This document shows positions 8,342 through 15,569 of a stretch of DNA of 64,000 nucleotides, in pieces. Positions within the stretch are counted from its first letter, which is position 1. Each line of letters opens with the position of its first letter. The position numbers and the translations under genes are program-made. This stretch comes from Solirubrum koreensis (GTDB lineage Bacteria; Bacteroidota; Bacteroidia; Cytophagales; Hymenobacteraceae): NCBI RefSeq assembly GCF_039541855.1, contig NZ_BAABHA010000001.1, positions 186,001-250,000 of the forward strand, in the 5' to 3' direction. The notes beneath the pieces are model-generated. The model saw nothing but the letters and a program-made list of their open reading frames with translations. It had not been told where the DNA came from and did not search any database.

Positions 8342-8881
8342 ATGAAAAAGATAATTGGCTATTTCCTGCGCGGCCTGCTCATTCTGGCGCCCGTGACCAT
8401 CACGTTGTACCTGCTGCTGGGCGTTTTCAACTGGCTGAACGACATTTTTGACATCGAGGGCTACCCCGGCCTGGGCCTGGCGGTGGTAATAGGGCTGCTT
8501 ACGCTCATGGGCTACATCGGCACGCAGGTGCGCCCGTTCATTGTGCTGGGCGAGCGTATTCTCAACCGCCTTCCGGTAGTTAACATTATCTACTCCAGCA
8601 TCAAGGACATCTTCGATGCCTTACTGGGCGAAGAGCAGAAGTTTAACGCGCCCGTGCTGGTGAAGGTGTTTGCCGGCACCGAGTGCTACAAGCTGGGCTT
8701 CGTCACCCAAGAGTCGATGGAGGGCATTAACCGCACCGACCTCACGGCCGTGTATTTCCCCGACTCCTATAACTTCTCGGGCGAGTTGCTGCTGGTGCCC
8801 AAGGACAGCGTCATCCACATCGACTTGCCCAGCTCGCAGGTTATGAAATTCGTGGTGTCGGGCGGCGTGGCGCGGCTGTAA
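8342..8881 (+). CDS. DUF502 family inner-membrane protein
   Basis: 179 residues. Starts with a positive N-terminus and a transmembrane helix (LRGLLILAPVTITLYLLLG), a second one at about 41-60 (LGLAVVIGLLTLMGYIG), then a soluble domain with ERILNRLPVVNIIYSSIKD, the hallmark of DUF502. The family is widespread and of unknown function. Orientation suggests the C-terminal domain faces the cytoplasm, though this is a guess. Confidence 0.82.
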   Translation: MKKIIGYFLRGLLILAPVTITLYLLLGVFNWLNDIFDIEGYPGLGLAVVIGLLTLMGYIGTQVRPFIVLGERILNRLPVVNIIYSSIKDIFDALLGEEQKFNAPVLVKVFAGTECYKLGFVTQESMEGINRTDLTAVYFPDSYNFSGELLLVPKDSVIHIDLPSSQVMKFVVSGGVARL

Positions 8882-8950
8882 TTAGGAGACACGTAACAAG
8901 CTGGCAATTTGAGGTAGGCTGTAACCGCGTGCAGTGGGCAAGAGTAAACC

Positions 8951-8999
8951 CTGTCACCTGTCACCTGTCACCTGTCACCTGTCACCTGTCACCTGTCAC
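8951..8999. repeat. Heptanucleotide tandem repeat, seven copies of CTGTCAC
   Basis: Seven perfect copies of CTGTCAC end 6 bp before the ATG of the alpha/beta hydrolase gene. The repeat is in frame with an upstream GTG (8934) and would encode a Cys-His-Leu-Ser-Pro-Val-Thr repeat if translated. Because the unit is 7 bp, gain or loss of one copy changes spacing or frame. Confidence 0.95.
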
Positions 9000-9005
9000 C
9001 TGAAC

Positions 9006-9821
9006 ATGTTCGTTACCTCGGGCTCAACCAAGCTGCATTACCAGGTATACGGCCGTGGGCCGCGGGTGCTGCTGGCTTTTCACGGCTACGGGCAGAGCGA
9101 AAGTCACTGGCGTACCTTGGTGAACCAGATTGGCGACCAGGTGACGCTCTACACCTTTGACCTGTTTTACCACGGCCGCAGCCAGCTGGCCAAAGCCGAT
9201 GCGCCCCTGCGCAAGCCGCGTCTGGGCGAGCTGATGGAACAGTTTTTAGTGGACAACAACATCAGTCACTTCGGGCTGCTGGCTTTTAGCATGGGTGCCA
9301 AGTTTGCCCTTGTCCTGGCTGAGCTTTTTCCCGAGCGCGTGCAGCAACTCTGGCTTATTGCCCCCGACGGCATCAAAACCCAGTTCTGGTATTCGCTGGC
9401 CACGTACCCGCCCTGGATGCGCGGCGTGCTGGGCCGTGCCGTGTTGCGCCCGCAACGCCTGCTGCGCTTTATCGACCGGCTGGCCGAGCGCCGCATCGTC
9501 GATTACGGCTTGGTGCGCTTTGCCCAGTGGCAACTCGATAGCCGCGAAAAGCGCCTGCGCGTGTACCGCAGCTGGACCAACTTCCGCCTGCTCACGTTTG
9601 ATCTGCGCCGCTTAACCGCCACGCTAAACCAGCAACCCACGCCGGTTACATTTTTCCTCGGCAAGCACGACAAAGTCATTCCGCATACCGGACTGCAAGC
9701 CTTCATTGCCTCGTTGGGCGCGGCCCACACCGTGCTGCTCGATACCGGCCACGCCGGCCTGATTTACGAAGTGGCCGCCTACCTGCGCCGTCATCCCGAA
9801 GAGTGGCGCTGGGCAGCATAA
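9006..9821 (+). CDS. Alpha/beta hydrolase
   Basis: 271 residues, cytoplasmic by appearance. HGYG (26-29) forms the oxyanion loop, S95 in AFSMGA is the likely nucleophile (a variant of GxSxG with Ala in the first position), the acid is probably the Asp in LGKHDKVIP, and the histidine lies in DTGHAGL near the C-terminus. Substrate unknown. The start follows directly on the 7-bp repeat array; a GTG at 8934 in the same frame is less likely because it would translate the repeat. It converges on the macro-domain gene 8 bp away. Confidence 0.8.
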   Translation: MFVTSGSTKLHYQVYGRGPRVLLAFHGYGQSESHWRTLVNQIGDQVTLYTFDLFYHGRSQLAKADAPLRKPRLGELMEQFLVDNNISHFGLLAFSMGAKFALVLAELFPERVQQLWLIAPDGIKTQFWYSLATYPPWMRGVLGRAVLRPQRLLRFIDRLAERRIVDYGLVRFAQWQLDSREKRLRVYRSWTNFRLLTFDLRRLTATLNQQPTPVTFFLGKHDKVIPHTGLQAFIASLGAAHTVLLDTGHAGLIYEVAAYLRRHPEEWRWAA

Positions 9822-9829
9822 GCGTCGAT

Positions 9830-10387
9830 TTACGTAGCCAGTTCCTGCTCGTACAGCCGGTAACTCTCCTCATCGAAAGCCACGAACACAATGGTTTCCG
9901 GCCTGGGGTGTGCGGCCAGAAACTGCTGCGCCTCGCGCACGGCAATGCGCACGGCCTCGGGCTTGGGGTAGCCGTAAATACCGGTGCTGATGCCGGGAAA
10001 AGCCACGCTCTGCACCTGCTGCTCGGCGGCCAGCTGCAGGCTGTGGCGGTAGCAATCGGCCAGGAGCTGCGGCTCGTTGTTGCGGCCGCCGTTCCATACC
10101 GGGCCCACGGTGTGAATAACGTAGCGCGCCGGTAGGCGGCCGCCGGTGGTTAGCACGGCCCGGCCGGTGGGCAAACTGCCTTGCCGGGCACGTATGGCGC
10201 GGCACTCTTCCAGAATTTGGAGCCCGCCGGCGCGGTGAATGGCGCCATCGACCCCGCCGCCCCCGAGCAGGGAGGAATTGGCGGCGTTAACGATGGCGTC
10301 GGTATCGAGGTGGGTGATGTCGCCCTGCCAGAGCAGGATGCGGCCGAAGGAGCGGGCAGTAGCGCGCCAATCAAGAGAAGCAGGCAT
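9830..10387 (-). CDS. Macro-domain protein (O-acetyl-ADP-ribose deacetylase type)
   Basis: 185 residues. The segment GDITHLDTDAIVNAANSSL, then GGGGVDGAIHRAGG, is the canonical ADP-ribose binding site of the YmdB/MacroD class, which hydrolyses O-acetyl-ADP-ribose and ADP-ribose esters. GISTGIYGYP supplies the second phosphate loop. Cytoplasmic. No sirtuin, NADAR or ADP-ribosyltransferase gene is nearby, so a toxin-antitoxin role is not supported here. Convergent with the preceding hydrolase. Confidence 0.92.
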   Translation of the reverse strand: MPASLDWRATARSFGRILLWQGDITHLDTDAIVNAANSSLLGGGGVDGAIHRAGGLQILEECRAIRARQGSLPTGRAVLTTGGRLPARYVIHTVGPVWNGGRNNEPQLLADCYRHSLQLAAEQQVQSVAFPGISTGIYGYPKPEAVRIAVREAQQFLAAHPRPETIVFVAFDEESYRLYEQELAT

Positions 10388-10553
10388 GGACAGAGGTACG
10401 CAGTAAACCGGGCGGCGGGTTAAAACAGCTGGTCGGTAAAATCCGACGGTTCAGCCCGCGGCTTTACCGCCTGGGCAATATTGTGGTTGCCGAATACGAC
10501 CGGCTTCGGTACATTTAATCAACTGATCTGCCCTCCAAAACCCTACACTTGTT

Positions 10554-10850
10554 ATGGAAACCGTAGCCCGCGACCCGCAACTCTGGCGCATGGCCAAAGC
10601 CCGCGCCAAATTCAAGTCGCATGCCGTGACGTACCTGCTCGGTAACGCGCTGCTGTGGGGCATCTGGTTCGTCTCCGGCTCCCATTCGTACGGCCGAAAC
10701 TTCCTGCCCTGGCCGGTATGGCCCACGCTGTTCTGGGGCATTGGCCTGGCCATTCAGGGCCTCACGACCTACGGCTTTACGGGCCGCAACAACTGGTCGG
10801 AGCGCGAATACGAACGGCTGCTGCGCGACAAGCAGGCCGGACGACTGTAG
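10554..10850 (+). CDS. 2TM domain-containing protein
   Basis: 98 residues. Charged N-terminus (RMAKARAKFKSH), two transmembrane helices with a short loop (YLLGNALLWGIWFVSG and WPTLFWGIGLAIQGL), and a charged C-terminal tail (WSEREYERLLRDKQ). This is the layout of the 2TM domain found as a stand-alone protein in Bacteroidota and fused to LytTR regulators or kinases elsewhere. Role unknown; no regulator is adjacent. Confidence 0.8.
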   Translation: METVARDPQLWRMAKARAKFKSHAVTYLLGNALLWGIWFVSGSHSYGRNFLPWPVWPTLFWGIGLAIQGLTTYGFTGRNNWSEREYERLLRDKQAGRL

Positions 10851-10905
10851 CCCGGCCGGTGCCCGACTACCGCAACGAGTGCGCGTATCGCATTGGCCCC
10901 GGCAC

Positions 10906-11199
10906 ATAGCCTTTGGAAGCGCCACCGGTGGCAATGCGCTCCAACGCCCTTCGCACGGGCCCGCCACTGGTGGCAACGTGTTTCGAAGCCCCTGGCATGC
11001 CTTCTTCACCGGTGAAGAAGGCATGCCAGGGGCTTCGGAGGTCCTCTTCACCGGTGAAGAACCAATCCTAAGCCCTTCGGACACGTCCTTCACCGGTGAA
11101 GGGCGGCTGCGGACCCACACTTAACCCTTCTTCACTGGTGAAGAAGGCCTCCGAAGCCCGTTGGAGCTTGCCTTCACCGCTGAAGAGCGTATCCCACGC
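10906..11199. repeat. Seven-unit array of dyad-symmetric repeats with exact 42-bp period
   Basis: Palindrome centres fall after positions 10926, 10968, 11010, 11052, 11094, 11136 and 11178, always 42 bp apart. The shared core is CTTCACCGGTGAAG; the first two units keep only CCACCGGTGG or CCACTGGTGG, the sixth has TTCACTGGTGAA and the seventh TTCACCGCTGAA. Between cores the sequence varies, but cTTCGga / tcCGAAG flanks recur and are themselves inverted. Since 42 is a multiple of 3, several frames on both strands show 14-residue repeats (for example FFTGEEG or SSPVKK), which I take as by-products. It fills the gap between the 2TM gene and the Rim-type cluster. Confidence 0.9.
10984..11037. repeat. 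54-bp perfect palindrome without a loop
   Basis: Positions 10984-11010 and 11011-11037 are exact reverse complements. The centre CACC/GGTG is the third core of the 42-bp array. It could extrude as a cruciform. There is no T-run after it, so it is not a standard terminator. Confidence 0.95.
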
Positions 11200-11342
11200 G
11201 GGAGTAGTGCACCCGGTTTTCTCCCTGAGCACGCCTCCCGGACCGCCGGTCACCGGTCTGCTGAGTGGGTTTTTCCCGCGTCGCCGAAAAAAAAGTGGGG
11301 TGCGTGCCAGTCGGCCGGCGGCCGCTGCCGTATTTTGCCTCT

Positions 11343-11822
11343 GTGAAGAAAACCCTGACCCGACGCCCAGCCAAGCGCACCGTGGGCCGCCGCGAGCTGG
11401 TGGATTTCCCGCAATTTCAGCTCTGCGGCGTAGAGGCCAAAGTAGATACCGGCGCCTACACCGGCGCCATTCACTGCTCGAACATTCACGTAGACACGCT
11501 GCCCGACGGGCGGTCCGTGCTGCGCGTGCTGCTGCTCGACGAGTCGCACCCCGCCTTCGACGGCCGGCCGCTGCACTTCGAGCAGTTTACGCTGCGCGAA
11601 ATTCGCTCTTCCAACGGCGACGTGCAGGAGCGCTACGTCATTCAGGCCACGCTTCGCATCTTTGGCGAGGATTACGACACGGAGTTCTCGCTTTCCGACC
11701 GCTCCGACATGAAATACCCCGTGCTCATCGGCCGCCTGTTGCTGCGCCGGGCCCGGCTGGTGGTCGACGTGGCCCGGCGCAATCTTTCCTTCAAGCTCCA
11801 GCAGCGTCAATATTCCGGGTAA
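11343..11822 (+). CDS. Putative ATP-dependent zinc protease / RimB-like (retropepsin-like fold)
   Basis: 159 residues from a GTG start at 11343 (VKKTLTRRP). KVDTGAYTGAIHCSNI contains the DTGA motif of the PF05618 family, annotated as a zinc protease but retropepsin-like in sequence and linked to RimK in several genomes. SDMKYPVLIGRLLL is the conserved C-terminal part. The frame is open further upstream through low-quality sequence after the repeat array, so the GTG before the conserved part is preferred. It precedes rimK by 46 bp and is probably in one operon with it. Confidence 0.78.
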   Translation: MKKTLTRRPAKRTVGRRELVDFPQFQLCGVEAKVDTGAYTGAIHCSNIHVDTLPDGRSVLRVLLLDESHPAFDGRPLHFEQFTLREIRSSNGDVQERYVIQATLRIFGEDYDTEFSLSDRSDMKYPVLIGRLLLRRARLVVDVARRNLSFKLQQRQYSG

Positions 11823-11868
11823 AGTCGCCACGGCCGCCCGCATCCGTTTCTACCCGTTACCCCACCCC

Positions 11869-12831
11869 ATGAAATTGGCTATTCTGTCGCGTGAGCCGAA
11901 ACTGTATTCCACCAAACGGTTGGTGGAAGCAGCCGAAGCGCGTGGCCATCAAGTCGAAGTAATCGACCATTTGCAGTGCAACCTGGTGCTCGAAAAGGGC
12001 ACACCCAGCATCATTTACGAAGGCCGCCGGCTCGAAGGCTTCGACGCCGTCATTCCCCGCATCGGGGCCTCGGTAACGTTTTACGGTACGGCCGTGGTGC
12101 GGCAGTTCGAGATGATGAAGGTGCGCACGGCCGTCGACAGCCAAGCCATTGTACGCTCGCGCGACAAGCTGCGCTCCATGCAAATTCTGGCCCGTGCTGG
12201 CGTGGGCATGCCTAAAACCGCTTTCACCAACTACTCGGCCGAAGTGCTGGAAATGATTCAGGAGGTGGGCGGCGCCCCGGTCATCATCAAGCTCCTTGAG
12301 GGCACCCAAGGCTTGGGCGTGGTGCTGGCCGAAACCGAAAAAGCCGCTCAATCGGTCATCGAAGCGTTCCACAACCTGAAGGCCCGCATTATCGTGCAGG
12401 AGTTCATTGCCGAGAGCAAGGGCGCCGATTTACGCGCCTTCGTGGTAAACGGCGAAGTGGTGGGCGCCATGAAGAGGCAGGGCAAGGAAGGCGAATTCCG
12501 CTCGAACTTGCACCGCGGCGGCACCGGCAAGCTGGTGAAGCTCACCCGCGCCGAAAAAGCCGCCGCCCTGCTGGCCGCCAAGGCCCTGGGTCTGGGCATT
12601 GCGGGCGTGGATATGCTGCAAAGCAAGCGTGGCCCGCTGGTGCTGGAGGTAAACTCGTCGCCGGGTCTGGAAGGCATCGAAAGAGCCACCGGCCTCGACA
12701 TTGCTGGCAAAATCATTGAGTACACCGACGAGTTGACGAAGAAGAAGCGCAGCGTTAAGAAGAAGGCCGCTCCCAAACGCCCCAGCAAAGCCGGCATGCC
12801 CGACACGCAGTCGGACGAGTCGTTGCTCTAG
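11869..12831 (+). CDS. rimK: RimK family alpha-L-glutamate ligase
   Basis: ATP-grasp ligase of 320 residues. E. coli RimK adds glutamates to the C-terminus of ribosomal protein S6. The N-terminal domain starts MKLAILSREPKLYSTKRL. The ATP-grasp part has SRDKLRSMQILARAGVGMPKT, KLLEGTQGLGV, DLRAFVVNGEVVGAMKR and the metal-binding LEVNSSPGLEGIE. The last 40 or so residues are a Lys-rich, disordered-looking tail (KKKRSVKKKAAPKRPSKAG) beyond the usual end. The upstream protease-like gene supports a role in ribosome or protein tagging. Whether S6 is the target here is not visible. Confidence 0.9.
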   Translation: MKLAILSREPKLYSTKRLVEAAEARGHQVEVIDHLQCNLVLEKGTPSIIYEGRRLEGFDAVIPRIGASVTFYGTAVVRQFEMMKVRTAVDSQAIVRSRDKLRSMQILARAGVGMPKTAFTNYSAEVLEMIQEVGGAPVIIKLLEGTQGLGVVLAETEKAAQSVIEAFHNLKARIIVQEFIAESKGADLRAFVVNGEVVGAMKRQGKEGEFRSNLHRGGTGKLVKLTRAEKAAALLAAKALGLGIAGVDMLQSKRGPLVLEVNSSPGLEGIERATGLDIAGKIIEYTDELTKKKRSVKKKAAPKRPSKAGMPDTQSDESLL

Positions 12832-12878
12832 CCGGGCGAAACTGAACGAAACTCTCCTCCTCAGATGAAGAGGGGACG

Positions 12879-12896
12879 CCGCGCCTTTAGGCGCGG
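12879..12896. other. GC hairpin without T-run
   Basis: A 7-bp perfect stem CCGCGCC / GGCGCGG with a TTTA loop, 48 bp after rimK. No T-run follows, so termination is uncertain. The rest of the 204-bp gap to the next gene shows nothing clear. Confidence 0.4.
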
Positions 12897-13035
12897 CCGG
12901 GGTGGTTGACAATCGTTGCTGACGCCAGAACAAACCGGCTGCTGACGTCCGCATTCGCCGATTCAGCCAACCAATGGGTTACGTTAAGCCCGCGTCCAGA
13001 TCAACAGTATCCGCTCACCCGATACCGCTACGGCT

Positions 13036-13844
13036 ATGGCAGGTTCTGTACCAGCCCTCTTAATCGGCCTGCTGGCCCTCAGCCTGGCGGCCTGCGACCC
13101 GGTTGCCACCTTCGAGCCGTATTCGGTAAAGCATCCGCTGAACCTGGAGCGCGTGCTGGGCCGCCGCGTCACGCTGCTCGGCCCCGATACCCTGGCGCTG
13201 GCCATATCATTCGACCCGGCCACGCGCCAAAACCTCATCGTCAGCTCCGACAGCAGCCGGCAGCCGCTCAGCGTGTGGGCCACGCGCTACCGGGGCCTGT
13301 ACTACCTAACCCAGTCCACTCAGCACGACTCAGTATACTTGGTACACGCCGTGCGCATCAGCAGTAGCCAGGTGCAGGGCCTCTACCACGACTACAACCA
13401 GCTCACCAAGCTGGCCGAAGCCGTTAACGACGGCCAGTACCAGGACCTGATAAGCTTCCAGGACAATAAAAAAGAGGTGCTGCGCCTTCGCTACCACGCC
13501 AAAACCCTGCGGCCGTTCTACGAAGCCGTGCTAGACAGCTTGCCCGTGTACCGCGTGCAGGCGGGCGCCCGTTCGACCTCGAAAACGCCCGTTCCAGCTG
13601 CTGGCCCCATTCAAAGCGTGTACCCCAACCCGGCCCGGCAGCAAACCACGCGTTCGGCCAGGCCGGGCCGCACACCGTGGAACTGCTTACCCTAAGCGGG
13701 CAGGTGGTGCAAACGCACGTCGGCAACGGAGCTGCTACCAACCTGCCGTTGCAGCACGTACCGGCCGGAACCTACGTGCTGCGGGTACGCGAAACCAGCT
13801 CCGGCCGTAGCGGCAGTCAGCGGCTGGTGGTGGCAGAGGAGTAG
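13036..13844 (+). pseudogene. Lipoprotein with T9SS sorting domain, frameshifted near its C-terminus
   Basis: The open frame gives 219 residues (13036-13695): a signal sequence with lipobox LSLAAC, a beta-rich body of unknown function and SVYPNPARQQTT, the start of a T9SS type A sorting domain. It then runs into nonsense and stops. Read one frame over from 13650 to 13844, the domain continues: AFGQAGPHTVELLTLSGQVV, then LPLQHVPAGTYVLRVRE, and ends naturally. One missing base around 13648-13650 explains it. A lipobox together with a T9SS domain is unusual. It lies between rimK and the AstE-type gene. Sequencing error or real inactivation cannot be told apart. Confidence 0.75.
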
Positions 13845-13957
13845 GGCAGGGTCTAGAAGTCAGATTTTAGTGGAACTTAGGAACGGCATTAGCCGGCACC
13901 GGCCGCCACGCGTAAGCGGGAAGCCGGCCTTTTTGGTTCGCTCCACATCCGTTTCTG

Positions 13958-14977
13958 TTGAAGAAGAAAGCCAACGACTCCACGCCCGCGTTCTATTTGA
14001 ATGGTCGCACCATTGCGCCCGGCGAGCAGGTGCTTACCCGCCTCATCATCTCACAGTTGCCCACCGGCACCGTCATCGACGTGCCGGTGCACGTGTTCCG
14101 CTCCCTGCAACCCGGCCCCACGGTGCTGCTGATGGCCGGCATGCACGGCGACGAGGTGAACGGCATCGAAACCATTCGGCGCATGATTCGGCGCGGGCAG
14201 CTGCAGGAGCCGTTGCGCGGCACCATCGTGGCCATTCCCATCCTCAACATCTACGGCTTCCTGAACTTCTCGCGCGAAGTGCCCGACGGCAAAGACGTGA
14301 ACCGCTCGTTTCCCGGCCACCCGCGCGGCTCGGTAGCCAGCCGGGTAGCGCACCGCTTTATGCGCGAAATTATGCCGCTGATCGACTACGGCATCGATTT
14401 TCACACCGGCGGCGCGGCCCGCTCCAACCACCCGCAGGTGCGCTGCCTGCTGGGCGAAGACGCCGAAACCGACGCCTTAGCTGCTGCTTTTGCTGCTCCG
14501 TTTACCCTGCACGCGGCCCTGCGGCCCGGCTCCCTGCGCGAAGCCGCCATGCAGCAGGGCCGCCGCATCATCGTGTTCGAAACCGGGGAATCGTTGCGCC
14601 TCGATGAAGCTGGAATTGAGCTAGCCACGGCCGGTACGTTTCGGTTTTTGAAGCACCTGGGCATGCTGGCCGAAGCCCCCGAGCCCGCGCAAGCCACCGT
14701 GGTGTGCCGCCGCCACACCTGGCTGCGGGCCAAGTACGCGGGCCTGTTTCGTACTCCGTTGCGCACCGGCGAATACCTGCACAAAGGCCAGCAATACGGC
14801 GTGGTAGCAGACCCTTACGGCGAACAGGCCGTGCGGCTGGTGTCGCCGGTGAGTGGCTATGTCATCGGCCTGAACCACATGCCGGTGGTAAACCAAGGCG
14901 ACGCGCTGCTGCACATTGCCGTGCCCGAAGAGCCGACGGACGACGAAGAACTGCCCTCTGACTCTGACGCCCAATGA
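13958..14977 (+). CDS. Succinylglutamate desuccinylase / aspartoacylase family protein
   Basis: A zinc carboxypeptidase-like amidohydrolase of 339 residues starting at TTG. Zinc ligands are H63 and E66 in GMHGDEVNG and H149 in DFHTGG; IPILNIYGFLNFSR and DVNRSFPG bind substrate in the family. The C-terminal part (VSPVSGYVIG) resembles the barrel-sandwich domain found in such proteins. The nearby protease-like and RimK genes suggest a shared pathway, perhaps trimming of glutamyl groups; that is inference. It overlaps the next gene by 4 bp (ATGA). Confidence 0.85.
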   Translation: MKKKANDSTPAFYLNGRTIAPGEQVLTRLIISQLPTGTVIDVPVHVFRSLQPGPTVLLMAGMHGDEVNGIETIRRMIRRGQLQEPLRGTIVAIPILNIYGFLNFSREVPDGKDVNRSFPGHPRGSVASRVAHRFMREIMPLIDYGIDFHTGGAARSNHPQVRCLLGEDAETDALAAAFAAPFTLHAALRPGSLREAAMQQGRRIIVFETGESLRLDEAGIELATAGTFRFLKHLGMLAEAPEPAQATVVCRRHTWLRAKYAGLFRTPLRTGEYLHKGQQYGVVADPYGEQAVRLVSPVSGYVIGLNHMPVVNQGDALLHIAVPEEPTDDEELPSDSDAQ

Positions 14978-15537
14978 GCTTCTCCCGCCCATTAGCTGCC
15001 GACCGCGTGCACCTGCGCCGTCTCCAGCCGCAGGATGCTGCCGCTTTCGCTGCATACCGCGCCGACCCCAACGTATCTCGCTACCAAAGTTGGGAAACCT
15101 ACTCGCTGCAACAGGCCGTTGACTTCGTAGCCACATACGGCCCGGCCGCCATTCCCGGTGCCCCCGGCGAGTGGCGCCAGCTGGCCATTGCCCTGCGTGC
15201 CACCGACGAGTTGATCGGCGACTGTGCCCTGCACCTTACCGCCGACGACCCGCGCATTGCCGAAATCGGCATTACGCTGGCACCCGTGCACCAAGGACAC
15301 GGTTACGCGCACGAGGCGCTTCGGCTGTTGCTAGGCTACTGCTTTCAGGAGCTACACCTGCACCGTGTGTACGCCATAACCGATGCCTTAAACACACCCG
15401 CCGCGCAGCTGCTGGAAGGTGTAGGTATGCGGCGCGAGGGGCATTTCCGGCAGCACGTGTGGTTTAAAGGCGCCTGGGGCGACGAGTTTCTGTACGCCGT
15501 ACTGCGCGAAGAATGGGCGGTCCGCGCTACTGCGTAA
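14974..15537 (+). CDS. GNAT family N-acetyltransferase (RimJ/RimL-like)
   Basis: 187 residues of the acetyltransferase_3 type, which transfers acetyl from acetyl-CoA to an amine, often a protein N-terminus. PLAADRVHLRRLQPQDA is the usual opening, QGHGYAHEALRLLL is the acetyl-CoA motif A, and LNTPAAQLLEGVGMRREG the downstream element. It starts inside the stop codon of the AstE-type gene, so the two are probably translated together. Substrate unknown; small molecules are also possible. Confidence 0.86.
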   Translation: MSFSRPLAADRVHLRRLQPQDAAAFAAYRADPNVSRYQSWETYSLQQAVDFVATYGPAAIPGAPGEWRQLAIALRATDELIGDCALHLTADDPRIAEIGITLAPVHQGHGYAHEALRLLLGYCFQELHLHRVYAITDALNTPAAQLLEGVGMRREGHFRQHVWFKGAWGDEFLYAVLREEWAVRATA

Positions 15538-15569
15538 CGTAACGTGGGCCGCCCATTCGTTTCCTGCTG

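Noticed and set aside
8934..9005. GTG start giving the hydrolase an N-terminal repeat of CHLSPVT
   Set aside because: It would translate the heptamer array; the ATG at 9006 begins at the normal N-terminus of the hydrolase fold.
9830..10387. Macro domain as antitoxin of a DarTG-type system
   Set aside because: No DarT-like ADP-ribosyltransferase is adjacent, and the sequence is of the YmdB/MacroD deacetylase type.
10515..11120. Repeat-rich ORFs on both strands across the 42-bp array
   Set aside because: Because 42 is a multiple of 3, every frame free of stops shows a 14-residue period. The frames also run into the 2TM gene on the opposite strand. No signal peptide or domain supports any of them.
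10906..11199. CRISPR array
   Set aside because: The repeat core is only about 14 bp and palindromic, repeats vary from unit to unit, and no cas gene is in the window.
12906..13367. 153-residue plus-strand ORF
   Set aside because: It overlaps the frameshifted lipoprotein in another frame and is Arg/Pro-rich, typical of a shadow frame.
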